64,000 nt of DNA from Micromonospora echinospora (GTDB lineage Bacteria; Actinomycetota; Actinomycetes; Mycobacteriales; Micromonosporaceae): the NCBI RefSeq assembly GCF_900091495.1, contig NZ_LT607413.1, positions 5,285,001 through 5,349,000 of the forward strand. Reading direction: 5' to 3'. The position numbers and the translations under genes were made by a program. Positions 34,510 through 42,293 of this stretch are shown here, in pieces (the first letter of the stretch is position 1; every line of letters starts with the position of its first letter). The notes beneath the pieces were generated by a model. That model ran no database searches and had not been told where the DNA came from. It saw only the letters and a program-made list of their open reading frames with translations.

Positions 34510-35784
34510 ATGACCACTGCCCTCGTACCCTCGCCCGTCCGTGCCGGGAATCGTCCGGCGCCACGACCGCCGTACCAGCCGCTCCAGGTGCTCGGCGTGC
34601 CCGGTGAGATCAACCTCGACTACGCCGCCTCCGCGCCCTGCGCCCGTGCCGCCGCCGACGCGGTGGCCGAGCTGCTGCCCTGGTACGCCAGCGTGCACCG
34701 GGGCGCCGGTGCCCTCTCCCGGCGCTGCACCCTCGCCTACGAACAGGCCCGGCAGACCGTTGGCGACTTCTTCTCCGTCCGCCCCGACGATCACGTCATC
34801 TTCACCCGGAACACCACGGACGCGCTCAACCTGCTCGCCCACGCGCTCCCCGCCGACACCAAGGTCGTCACGTTCGCCGGCGAACACCACGCGAACCTGC
34901 TGCCCTGGCCGGCCGGGACCCTCCGGCTACCGGTACCCGACTCGCCGAACGCGGCGGTACGCGCGCTCGCCGCCGCCCTGCGCGAACTGCGCCGGGGGAC
35001 CGACGCCAGCACGCCGATCCTGGTCGCGGTGACCGGCGCGAGCAACGTCACCGGGGAGTGCTGGCCGGTCGCGGAGCTCACCCGGGTGGCCCACCGGCAC
35101 GGCGCCCGCGTCGTGCTGGACGCCGCCCAACTGGCCCCGCACGCCCCCGTCGACCTGGCCGCGCTCGACGTGGACTACCTCGCCGCGTCCGGACACAAGC
35201 TGTACGCCCCGTTCGGGGCCGGCGTGCTCGTCGGGCGGGCGGACTGGCTGGACGCCGCACCGCCGTACCTGGCCGGCGGCGGGGCCACCCAGTACGTCGG
35301 GACGGCGACCCACGACGTGCGCTGGACCACCGGCCCCGGCCGGCACGAGGCCGGGACGCCGAACCTGCTCGGCGCGGTGGCCCTGGCGGCGGTCTGTACC
35401 GCGCTCACCACCGCGGACCGTGCCGCCCTGCACGTCCGGGAGCAGGCGCTGCTGACCCGGTTGCGCACCGGTATCGAAGCGCTGCCGCACGTCGTCGAGC
35501 TGCGGACCTTCGGCCCCACGGCCGACCGGGTCGGCATCGTGTCCTTCGTGGTCGCCGGCCGGGACTCCGCCGACGTGGCCGCCATCCTCGCCACCGAGCA
35601 CCGGATCGGGCTACGCGACGGGCTGTTCTGCGCCCACCCGTTGGCCCGACGGTTGCTCGCCGAGGCCGCCGCGCGCAGTGGCCGCCGCGACCTGCCGCCC
35701 ACCGCCCTGCGGGCCAGCCTCGGCCTGGGCAGCACCGACGAGCACGTGGAGCGCCTGCTCACCGCCCTCGCCGCGCTCGCTTGA
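34510..35784 (+). CDS. Class V aminotransferase / cysteine desulfurase-like PLP enzyme
   Basis: A 424-residue PLP enzyme of fold type I. The ATG at 34510 follows GGAGG (34499-34503). The substrate-phosphate region is INLDYAASAPCA; FTRNTTDALNLLAHAL and the GEHHANLLPW segment bind PLP, with Asp in VVLDAAQLAPHAPVDL and Schiff-base Lys in ASGHKLYAPFGAGVL. LDYAASAPC and EHHANLLPW are typical of the SufS/CsdA-like branch, but no desulfurase cysteine loop is obvious near the C-terminus (a Cys in GLFCAHPL is a candidate). Control by a SAM-IV riboswitch predicts a role in cysteine, methionine or SAM metabolism. The reaction remains unassigned. Confidence 0.85.
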   Translation: MTTALVPSPVRAGNRPAPRPPYQPLQVLGVPGEINLDYAASAPCARAAADAVAELLPWYASVHRGAGALSRRCTLAYEQARQTVGDFFSVRPDDHVIFTRNTTDALNLLAHALPADTKVVTFAGEHHANLLPWPAGTLRLPVPDSPNAAVRALAAALRELRRGTDASTPILVAVTGASNVTGECWPVAELTRVAHRHGARVVLDAAQLAPHAPVDLAALDVDYLAASGHKLYAPFGAGVLVGRADWLDAAPPYLAGGGATQYVGTATHDVRWTTGPGRHEAGTPNLLGAVALAAVCTALTTADRAALHVREQALLTRLRTGIEALPHVVELRTFGPTADRVGIVSFVVAGRDSADVAAILATEHRIGLRDGLFCAHPLARRLLAEAAARSGRRDLPPTALRASLGLGSTDEHVERLLTALAALA

Positions 35785-35866
35785 CCCGGTCCGGGCACGA
35801 CGGATCACCGGGCGGCTGATCCTTCCTGCACCGAAGGCGACGACCGCTGCCCACGGCGGGACACGC

Positions 35867-35905
35867 GGTGGGCCGCCCGACCGCGTTCCGATCGGACGGC
35901 CCACC
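35867..35905. terminator. Terminator hairpin between aminotransferase and glycosyltransferase
   Basis: GGTGGGCCG at 35867-35875 pairs perfectly with CGGCCCACC at 35897-35905, with further partial pairing inside (CCGACCG with CGATCGG). It lies between two convergent genes. Confidence 0.6.
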
Positions 35906-35914
35906 GGTGCGCGG

Positions 35915-37096
35915 TCAGCGCCCGGCGAGGAACGTCTCCACCGCGTCCGCCGCGTGCCGCAGCCCGCCGTTCGCGCGTACCTCGGACCGGATCTCGGCCA
36001 GCCGGCGCCGCAGCCGCGGATCGTCGGCGACCGCGTCCACCGCCGCGCGTAGCGTCTCCGCGCTGACCTCCTCGGCCGGCAGCCGCCGGCCGACACCGGC
36101 GTCGACGAGCCGGTCGGCGTTGCCGAACTGGTCCACCGCCTGCGGGATCGCGACCGTGGGCACGCCGAACCAGAGCGCCTCGGTGCAGCCTCCCATGCCG
36201 GCATGGGTGACGAAGGCCGACGCGTGGGCCAGCACCGCCAGCTGCGGCACGCTGCGGTGCACCTCCACGTTGTCCGGCAGCGGGCCTAGGTCGGCCGGGT
36301 CCACCTTGTGTCCGACGGCCAGCACGACGTGCCACGGCGAGTCGGCGAAACCGCGCAGGCAGGCCCGGTACACCGGCAACTGGTCGTTGTAGGCCGTGCC
36401 GAAGGAGACCAGCAGGACCCGCCGTCCGTCGGTGGGCGGTGTCCAGGTCGGGTCGGTGAGCCGGGCCGGGTCGAGACACGGGCCGACGAACCGCACCGAG
36501 TCCGGGACCCGGTCGGCGTTCGGCTGCATCACCCGGGGGATCAGCGACAGCACCCGGTCCGGGTGGGTCAGGAAGTGTCGCGGTTCCCGCCGGATGCCGT
36601 TGTCGGCCAGCCACGCGCCGAGGGTGGCGTAGTAGTCGCGTCCGGACTCCGACTCGTACAGGGCGGTGAGGATCTCCGCCATGTCCTCCTCGTAGCCGTT
36701 CCACGCGACCATCGCTGGTGACAACTGCACCGCCGGCACGTCGTACCGGGCGGCCAGCAGTGGCCCGGCCAGCCCGCCGATGTCGTAGAGCACGAGGTCC
36801 GGCCGGTCCGTGTCGTAGCGGGCGGTCAGGAGCGGGAGCACCGCGATGCCCTCGTCGAGGAACACCCGCATCGCCTCACCGGGGTCCTCCGGCCAGGCGG
36901 TGTCGCCCTGCGGCAGGATCGACGGGTGGGTGACCGGTTCCGCCCCGGTCGGCGTGACCAGGCCGGTGAGCGGTTCGCCGATCGCGTAGGTCACCCGGTG
37001 GCCCCGGTCGACCAGTTCCCGGATCAGGCCCAGAGACGGGTAGACATGGCTCGGCGCGGTGCTGCCGACCATGGCGATATGAGCTGGTTTGCGCAT
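35915..37096 (-). CDS. mgt: Macrolide-type glycosyltransferase (MGT family, GT1)
   Basis: A 393-residue GT-B fold glycosyltransferase. The acceptor domain begins IAMVGSTAPSHVYPSLGLIR, with the His that acts as base in OleD-like enzymes, and the donor domain carries FVTHAGMGGCTEALWFGVPT followed by IPQAVDQFGNADRL, the hallmark of UDP-glucose-using macrolide glycosyltransferases such as OleD and Mgt. These inactivate macrolides by glucosylating the desosamine 2'-hydroxyl. The ATG at 37096 follows AGGA. There are no biosynthetic genes nearby, which fits a stand-alone resistance gene. An 11-codon leader ORF with the MRLR motif and two hairpins precede it. Natural substrates other than macrolides cannot be excluded. 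Confidence 0.88.
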   Translation of the reverse strand: MRKPAHIAMVGSTAPSHVYPSLGLIRELVDRGHRVTYAIGEPLTGLVTPTGAEPVTHPSILPQGDTAWPEDPGEAMRVFLDEGIAVLPLLTARYDTDRPDLVLYDIGGLAGPLLAARYDVPAVQLSPAMVAWNGYEEDMAEILTALYESESGRDYYATLGAWLADNGIRREPRHFLTHPDRVLSLIPRVMQPNADRVPDSVRFVGPCLDPARLTDPTWTPPTDGRRVLLVSFGTAYNDQLPVYRACLRGFADSPWHVVLAVGHKVDPADLGPLPDNVEVHRSVPQLAVLAHASAFVTHAGMGGCTEALWFGVPTVAIPQAVDQFGNADRLVDAGVGRRLPAEEVSAETLRAAVDAVADDPRLRRRLAEIRSEVRANGGLRHAADAVETFLAGR

Positions 37097-37157
37097 GTGA
37101 AAGGGTCCTGTCGAGTCGGAGGGAAGATGCCATCCGGCGGCGACACGACGCGGACGT

Positions 37158-37197
37158 GACCTGGGCCGCTCGACGCGAGCGGGGGATCGGCCAGGTC
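37158..37197 (-). promoter_or_regulatory. Hairpin B between leader peptide and mgt
   Basis: The outer arms (GACCTGG at 37158-37164 and CCAGGTC at 37191-37197, plus strand) and the inner arms (CGCTCG at 37167-37172 and CGAGCG at 37176-37181) form a stacked hairpin. It lies downstream of hairpin A in the mgt leader transcript and is a candidate attenuator element. Confidence 0.55.
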
Positions 37198-37205
37198 GAC
37201 CAGGG

Positions 37206-37226
37206 GTCGGTCGATGGGTGACCGAC
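37206..37226 (-). promoter_or_regulatory. Hairpin A between leader peptide and mgt
   Basis: GTCGGTC at 37206-37212 pairs perfectly with GACCGAC at 37220-37226 around a 7-base loop. It starts 13 bases downstream of the leader peptide stop codon, where a stalled ribosome could change its folding. Confidence 0.55.
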
Positions 37227-37239
37227 GCGCCGTACCGCC

Positions 37240-37275
37240 TCAGGCGGAGCGCAGGCGCATGTAAGCGATGATCAT
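37240..37275 (-). CDS. Putative macrolide-sensing leader peptide of mgt
   Basis: An 11-codon open frame on the minus strand, MIIAYMRLRSA. It contains MRLR at positions 6-9, the same arrest motif as the ErmD leader peptide (where MRLR sits at positions 5-8), and the Arg-X-Arg pattern at which macrolide-bound ribosomes stall. The ORF lies 143 bases upstream of the macrolide-type glycosyltransferase and is followed by two hairpins. It has no ribosome binding site, but a promoter at 37283-37312 would start transcription at or next to its ATG, so it could be translated leaderless. The identification is inferred from motif, position and context. Confidence 0.65.
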   Translation of the reverse strand: MIIAYMRLRSA

Positions 37276-37282
37276 GCCCGGA

Positions 37283-37312
37283 ATGCTAGCCGGCCCGCGC
37301 CGGAGCGGACAA
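37283..37312 (-). promoter_or_regulatory. Candidate promoter of the leader peptide-mgt transcript
   Basis: On the minus strand, TTGTCC (37307-37312) and TAGCAT (37283-37288) are separated by 18 bases. The predicted start near 37275-37277 coincides with the leader ATG. The bases just upstream (TAACTGGTTTG) are AT-rich for this genome. Confidence 0.5.
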
Positions 37313-37389
37313 ACCAGTTACCCGCCCCGGTGCGTGGCCGGCGACCCGACGCGGCCCCGCCGGCCGAACTCCCCCGACTGCCCCGACTC

Positions 37390-37740
37390 AGGTCTGCGGG
37401 CGGGATCGGACCGGTCGGTAGCTGAGCCGGCACAGCAGCGTTTCGGCCGCGTACCCGAGACCTCCGGCGATCCCCGTCACGTTGTGCAGGGCGTACGCGG
37501 GCACGGCAGCGGCGGCGGACCAGTCCGTCCAGAGCCGTGCGTCGATCAGGGCGAGGGGCGCCGCCGACGACCGTGACCGTGGTGCCGACCAGTGCGACGC
37601 GGGTCAGGAGCGTGCGGTGCCGGCCGGGTTCGTCGAGCAGCCGGCGCCGGGCCGCCCACATGCCGAGCAGGAACGGGGCGACCACGTCCAGGGCCAGCAT
37701 CGGCGCCAGCGCCGACCAGGTCGCCAGTCGGGCACCGGCC
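37390..37740 (-). pseudogene. Remnant of a DUF418-type membrane protein
   Basis: Minus-strand fragments read LALDVVAPFLLGMWAARRRL and VALVGTTVTVVGG in one frame, then, after a frameshift near 37555, LIDARLWTDWSAAAAVPAYA and LHNVTGIAGGLGYAAETL in another. These are typical of the DUF418 family of multi-pass membrane proteins. The N-terminal half is missing and the C-terminus is truncated. Bases 37313-37390 hold nothing recognisable. Confidence 0.55.
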
Positions 37741-37876
37741 CCCGCCAGAGGCGCTGGTGCTCAAGCACAGCGCGGACACCGGCCGGCTACCCGACGACGA
37801 CATGCTGGCCGCCATCGTCGACCAGGCGATCCTGCCGGCCGTCGGGGTCGACGCGTCGGAGCGCCACCGCACGTGA
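37741..37876 (+). pseudogene. C-terminal fragment of a TetR-like regulator
   Basis: On the plus strand the sequence reads ALVLKHSADTGRLPDDDMLA followed by AIVDQAILPAVGVDASERHR and a stop. It resembles the end of a TetR-family ligand-binding domain. No DNA-binding domain or start precedes it; it abuts the DUF418 remnant directly, so the junction at about 37740 looks like a deletion scar. The match is short and the call tentative. Confidence 0.35.
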
Positions 37877-37911
37877 CGCGCCGACGACGACCTCGGCAGC
37901 CGACGACGACC

Positions 37912-38958
37912 TCAGAAACTGATGAACGCGTACAGCGCCAGGTGGTTGGACCTGGTGCCGCTCACCGTGTGCCCGACGGGTGACGGCTGCACGGTGCCCC
38001 GGACGAAGAGGTAGTCGATCTTGCTGGAGCCGTGGGTGGCCTTCGTTCCGTAGCCGGTCATGCCGTGGCCGCTGAGCGTGCCCGCCGGGATGCCGGTGCG
38101 GTTGGCGTCGATGCCGACGACCCGGATCGTCGAGGCGTTCATCAGGCTGGTGGCGTCGGCGCCGAGGTGGATGCCGGTCCCGCCGATCCCGGTGTACCCG
38201 TCACCCGCGCAGGCGTTGGACCGGTTCTCCTGGGGAAGGTGCATGGTCGCGGCGAAGACCGTGGTGCCGGTCTCCCTGATGGTGAACCGCGCCGCGATGG
38301 CGCTGGTGCGCTTCCACTTCCACTCGTTCACCGAGGCGTCGTCGTTGTTCGGTGGCTTGTAGAGCGTGCAGCCCGCGCCGCCGTCGTACGCCGTGCCGGG
38401 CTTCAGCCAGCCCGCGCTCCAGTACTTCGAGATGTCCCCGCTCGCCAGGCTCAGCCGTCGGGTGTTGTAGACGATGCCGTTGGTCTGCCTCTTCTTCAGG
38501 TTGCCCAGCGACTGGTCACTGCACCGGTGCGTGCTGCCCCACTCCTCGGGGTCGTCCCAGGCCACGATCGCGCGGTACGTCCCCGCCGCGTACCCGAACT
38601 TCGCCGAGAGCTGGTCGGCGTACGCCTGGGCCTGTCCGGTGCCGCGTACCTGCTGGACGATCAGCAGGTCGGGTGCCTGCACCCCGGCCGTGCCGGTCCG
38701 GCCGTCGGCGTCGACCAGCATCGAGGTCAGGTGGTCCGGTCCGGAGATCCGCGTACACGTGCCGTCGGCGTTGTTCACCACGAGGTTCTCGATGTTGTTG
38801 TTGTAGACCCGCAGGGTGCGGTCCACGGCCAGGGCCCCGTCCGCCGTTCCCGTCGCCCCGGCGACCGCCGGCAGCGGCGCGAACGCGGTGGCCGCGAGCA
38901 CGACCCCCGCCATCAGCCTGGACAATCCGCCCTTCGTCGCCACGGCACTCCCACCCAT
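37912..38958 (-). CDS. Secreted endonuclease/exonuclease/phosphatase-family protein
   Basis: A 348-residue exported protein. The ATG at 38958 follows GGGAGG. A signal peptide (LMAGVVLAATAFAPLPAVAG) precedes an EEP-fold domain: RVYNNNIENLVV (metal Glu), PDLLIVQQV, ATMHLPQENR, VGIDANRTG (catalytic Asp/Asn), KIDYLFVRG and a late SNHLALYAF in place of the usual DH pair. The family includes DNases and phosphodiesterases; an extracellular nuclease is plausible. It is divergent from the membrane protein gene at 39082. Confidence 0.82.
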   Translation of the reverse strand: MGGSAVATKGGLSRLMAGVVLAATAFAPLPAVAGATGTADGALAVDRTLRVYNNNIENLVVNNADGTCTRISGPDHLTSMLVDADGRTGTAGVQAPDLLIVQQVRGTGQAQAYADQLSAKFGYAAGTYRAIVAWDDPEEWGSTHRCSDQSLGNLKKRQTNGIVYNTRRLSLASGDISKYWSAGWLKPGTAYDGGAGCTLYKPPNNDDASVNEWKWKRTSAIAARFTIRETGTTVFAATMHLPQENRSNACAGDGYTGIGGTGIHLGADATSLMNASTIRVVGIDANRTGIPAGTLSGHGMTGYGTKATHGSSKIDYLFVRGTVQPSPVGHTVSGTRSNHLALYAFISF

Positions 38959-39081
38959 CACGTTCCTCCCGACGACCACCCACCCAGGTGATCAATAATG
39001 CTCAATGTATGTGCCCGGCCCGGGAAGGGCGACCCCGGGCAGCGCGCCGCGATGCGGAGTTCGGGGGAGCACCGTGACAGG

Positions 39082-39972
39082 ATGCGCACCGTGCGTTCGG
39101 GGAAACCTCTTCTGGTCGCGGTGGCGGTCTGCGCCGTGGCGCATGCCGCGGGCATCCTGGTGGCCGATCCGCTCTGGCGGTACGCCGAGGTGCTGAGCCT
39201 GGCTCTGCTGCTCGCCTACGCCGTGGTCAGTGGGCTGCCGCAGCCCCGCTGGGCGGTGCCGGCGGCCCTCACGGCGCTGCTCGTCGACGCGGTCCGGACG
39301 ATGCCGGCCGACCCGGACACCGGACCCTACGGCTGGCAGATCCTCCGGCCGGGCCCCACCGACGTGGACATCTGGGCCGGCTTCGAGTCGGGACTCATGC
39401 TCTGCTGGGCGTCGTCGATCGTGGTGGTGGTCCTGCTCGCGGTCCGCCACCGGGCTGGCTGGCGTCGACGGACGGTGGGCGTGGCGGCGGTGGCGGCGAC
39501 GCTGGTCGTCGGGTACGCGGTCGTCCGGGTGGTCGGCATCTGGCTCGCCACCCGAGCCGAACAGCGGCCGTACGCGGGCGGCGCCGACGTGGCCGACGAC
39601 AGGGTGGCCGCCGTGGGGCTGGCCGTGCTGCCGGCGGTGGCGCTCGGGGTGACCGCGCTGGCGCTCGCCACGGCACTGGCCAGGCACGGCCGGTGGCTCG
39701 CCTCGGCCGGCGCGGTGCTACTGGCCCTGGTCGCGCTGCCGCACCTGGACGCGAGCATCGGGGCGGTGCCGCTGCCGCTGCACGCGGGGGAGGTGCGCAG
39801 CGCCGCGTTCGCCTGGCCCGCCTACGCGCCCAGCCTGTCGATGCCGCACCCCGTCGCGGCGCTCACGGCGGCGGTGGAACTGACCGCGTACCTGCTGCTC
39901 GTCGCCGGCCTGACCGGTGCGCGCCGGCCGACGGACGCCGCACCGGTGGAGCCGGCCGGGTCGCGGCCCTGA
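39082..39972 (+). CDS. Multi-pass membrane protein of unknown function
   Basis: A 296-residue protein with about eight hydrophobic segments, for example PLLVAVAVCAVAHAAGILVA, EVLSLALLLAYAVVSGL, MLCWASSIVVVVLLAV, TLVVGYAVVRVVGIWLA, VLPAVALGVTALALATALA and AVELTAYLLLVAGL. I do not recognise a family. The ATG at 39082 has GGGGGAG upstream; the frame opens at 38998, but the preceding residues are hydrophilic. A terminator follows. It is the only gene of its unit. Confidence 0.65.
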   Translation: MRTVRSGKPLLVAVAVCAVAHAAGILVADPLWRYAEVLSLALLLAYAVVSGLPQPRWAVPAALTALLVDAVRTMPADPDTGPYGWQILRPGPTDVDIWAGFESGLMLCWASSIVVVVLLAVRHRAGWRRRTVGVAAVAATLVVGYAVVRVVGIWLATRAEQRPYAGGADVADDRVAAVGLAVLPAVALGVTALALATALARHGRWLASAGAVLLALVALPHLDASIGAVPLPLHAGEVRSAAFAWPAYAPSLSMPHPVAALTAAVELTAYLLLVAGLTGARRPTDAAPVEPAGSRP

Positions 39973-39991
39973 CGTCGGACCGCCGCCGGTG

Positions 39992-40028
39992 TCCGCTGGC
40001 CCACCGCCGGTGTCGGTGGGCCAGCGGA
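39992..40028. terminator. Terminator hairpin between convergent genes
   Basis: TCCGCTGGCCCACC at 39992-40005 and GGTGGGCCAGCGGA at 40015-40028 form a perfect 14-bp stem with a 9-base loop, between the membrane protein gene and ugpB. Confidence 0.75.
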
Positions 40029-40035
40029 GCGTCGG

Positions 40036-41439
40036 TCAGCTCACCGACGTGTTGTAGCTTTCGATCGCCGACTGGACGCTCGCGGCGGCGTCCTTCATGG
40101 CCTGCTCGGCGGGCTTGGTGCCGACGATGGCCGCCTCCAGCCCGTCCTCGGCCGCCTTACGGGCCTGCGGCATCACGCCGAGCAGGCAGCCGGCCGAGGC
40201 GACCGACGGCGGCAGCGCGTGCAACTGGTCCACGGCGGTACGGAACTGGGGGTACTTCGTCGTCCAGGCCTTGTCGACCTGGTCCAGGGCCCGCACGTTG
40301 ATCGGCACGTAGCCGGTGCCGGTGTGCCACTGGGCCTGCGGGGTGGCGCCGGCGGAGAACTTCGCGAACTCCCAGGCGGCCCGCTTCTCGGCCGCGCTGT
40401 GACCGACCCCGCTGATCCAGAGCGACGCGCCACCGATGATCGGCCCGCCGGTGGAGGAGTCCGACACCTTCGGGTACGGGGCGGTGAGGACGGTGAACCG
40501 GCCCGCCGCCGCGTCGACGTAGCCGCGCAGCACACTCGTCGACTCCAGGTGCATGGCGACCGTGCCGGCCTTGAAGGCAGCCTGGGCGTCGTCGGTCTTC
40601 CGGCCGGTGTTCGTGGCGTAGCCGTTGCGGACCAGGTCCGCCCACCACTGGGCGACCTGCACCGCCGCCGGCTGGTCGAACTGCACCCGGGTGGCGAGCT
40701 TCTGGCGGCCGTTGCCGTTGTCGCAGTACTCCTTGCCGTCGGTGGCGAGGAGTTGTTCGAGCAGCCAGCCGTAGATGGCCGCGCCGAAGCCGTACCGGGT
40801 GGTCTTGCCGCTGGCGTCCTTCACGGTGAGCTTCTTGGCCAGCTCGCCCAGCTCGGCCAGGGTCTTCGGCGGCTGGTTCGGGTCGAGCTTGGCGGACTCG
40901 AACGCCTCCTTGTTCAGGTACAGCAGCGGGGTGGAGGTGTTGAACGGCATCGACCAGAGCTTGCCCTCGACCGAGTAGTAGCTGGCGATGTTCGGCTCGA
41001 TCTCGGCGGCGTCGAACTTGTCCTTCTCGATGAACCGGTGCACCGGGACGACCTGCTTGGAGTCGACCATGAAGCGGGTGCCGATGTCGTACACCTGGAC
41101 CAGGGCCGGGGTGCTCTTCTGCTGCACCGACGCCTTGTACTTCGCGATGGTCTCGTCGTAGCTGCCCTGGTAGACCGCCTTGACTTCGACCTTGCCGCCG
41201 TTGGCGGCGTTGAAGTCGGCGACCAGCTTGTCCACGGCGGTGGCGTTCGCGCCCTTCATCGAGTGCCAGAACTCGACCGTCGTCTTCCCGTCGGCGTTCT
41301 CGAGCGCCTCGGCGCCTGGCGCGTCCAGGGCGTCGGACGCCTCGCCGCCGGAGTCGGCGCCGCAACCGGCGACCAGCGCGGCGGCGGTGAGCAGGGCGAG
41401 AATGACTGCGCCGGTACGGCGTGGTCGGGGAAGTGCCAT
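40036..41439 (-). CDS. ugpB: Glycerol-3-phosphate-type ABC transporter binding lipoprotein
   Basis: A 467-residue lipoprotein of solute-binding family 1. The ATG at 41439 starts a signal peptide with lipobox LVAGC. The mature N-terminus (VEFWHSMKGANATAVDKLV, then ALVQVYDIGTRFMVDSKQVV) matches UgpB closely, including the WHSM segment that contacts the glycerophosphate ligand; GFGAAIYGWLLEQLLATDG and GGASLWISGVGHSAAEKRAA are also typical. UgpB binds sn-glycerol-3-phosphate or glycerophosphodiesters. It is the third gene of ugpAEB; no ATPase gene is linked, so a shared MsmK/UgpC-type ATPase encoded elsewhere is expected. Confidence 0.88.
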   Translation of the reverse strand: MALPRPRRTGAVILALLTAAALVAGCGADSGGEASDALDAPGAEALENADGKTTVEFWHSMKGANATAVDKLVADFNAANGGKVEVKAVYQGSYDETIAKYKASVQQKSTPALVQVYDIGTRFMVDSKQVVPVHRFIEKDKFDAAEIEPNIASYYSVEGKLWSMPFNTSTPLLYLNKEAFESAKLDPNQPPKTLAELGELAKKLTVKDASGKTTRYGFGAAIYGWLLEQLLATDGKEYCDNGNGRQKLATRVQFDQPAAVQVAQWWADLVRNGYATNTGRKTDDAQAAFKAGTVAMHLESTSVLRGYVDAAAGRFTVLTAPYPKVSDSSTGGPIIGGASLWISGVGHSAAEKRAAWEFAKFSAGATPQAQWHTGTGYVPINVRALDQVDKAWTTKYPQFRTAVDQLHALPPSVASAGCLLGVMPQARKAAEDGLEAAIVGTKPAEQAMKDAAASVQSAIESYNTSVS

Positions 41440-41459
41440 TGCCTCTCCTCGGTGGGGGT

Positions 41460-42293
41460 TCAACGCAGCGCGCCCGCGGTCAGACCACGGACGATGTACC
41501 GCTGGCCGAAGATCACGACGGCCAGGGTGGGGAGCAGGGAGAGCGCGACGCCGGCCAGGATCAGCCCCGGCTGGGCCGCCTCGGCGTCGTTGAGCTGGGA
41601 GATGCCGATCTGGAGGGTCTGGTACTCGGGGTCCCGGATCAGGATCAGCGGCCAGAAGTACTGGTTCCACGCGGAGAGGAAGACATACACCCCGACCGCC
41701 GCGATGGACGGCTTGGAGAGGGGCACCACCACCCGCCAGAGCAGCCGCCAGTGCCCGCAACCGTCGATCACGGCCGCGTCGCGCAGCTCGCCCGGGAACT
41801 GGAGGAACGCCTGGCGCAGCAGGAAGGTGCCGAACGCCGAGGCGAGGAACGGCAGCACCAGTCCGAGGTAGGTCAGCCCACCCCGGGTCAGCCCCCAGTC
41901 CGAGATGGCCAGGTAGTTGGGGATGATGATGCTCTCCCACGGCACCATCAGCGTGGCGAGGAAGAGCGCGAAGGTCGCCGCCTTCGCCGGCATCCGCAGG
42001 AACGCGAACGCGTACGCGGCGAGGATGCTGGTCACCACCTGGGCGAGGGTGATCACACCGGCCTGCACGGCGGAGTTGACGTAGAACCGGCCGAGCGGCA
42101 CGGCGTCGAACACGTCGCCGAAGTTCTGCCAGTGCAGGTCGCCCGGCACCAGCGCCGGGGGATAGGTGGCCAGGTCGCCGGGGCCCATCACGGCGCCGGC
42201 GAACGCGTAGTAGACCGGGAACAGCACCGGGATCAGCGCCAGCCCGAGGACGACGTAGACGACGATCCGGCCGGGGGAGACACGTCGTTTCAT
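41460..42293 (-). CDS. ugpE: Ugp-type ABC transporter permease, UgpE
   Basis: A 277-residue permease of the sugar/glycerophosphate group with six transmembrane segments. The EAA loop is in RDAAVIDGCGHWRLLWRVVV, and the N-terminal helix is RIVVYVVLGLALIPVLFPVY. The long periplasmic segment after helix 1 (FYVNSAVQAGVITLAQV follows it) is usual for UgpE/MalG proteins. It overlaps ugpA by four bases and lies 20 bases before ugpB. Confidence 0.9.
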   Translation of the reverse strand: MKRRVSPGRIVVYVVLGLALIPVLFPVYYAFAGAVMGPGDLATYPPALVPGDLHWQNFGDVFDAVPLGRFYVNSAVQAGVITLAQVVTSILAAYAFAFLRMPAKAATFALFLATLMVPWESIIIPNYLAISDWGLTRGGLTYLGLVLPFLASAFGTFLLRQAFLQFPGELRDAAVIDGCGHWRLLWRVVVPLSKPSIAAVGVYVFLSAWNQYFWPLILIRDPEYQTLQIGISQLNDAEAAQPGLILAGVALSLLPTLAVVIFGQRYIVRGLTAGALR

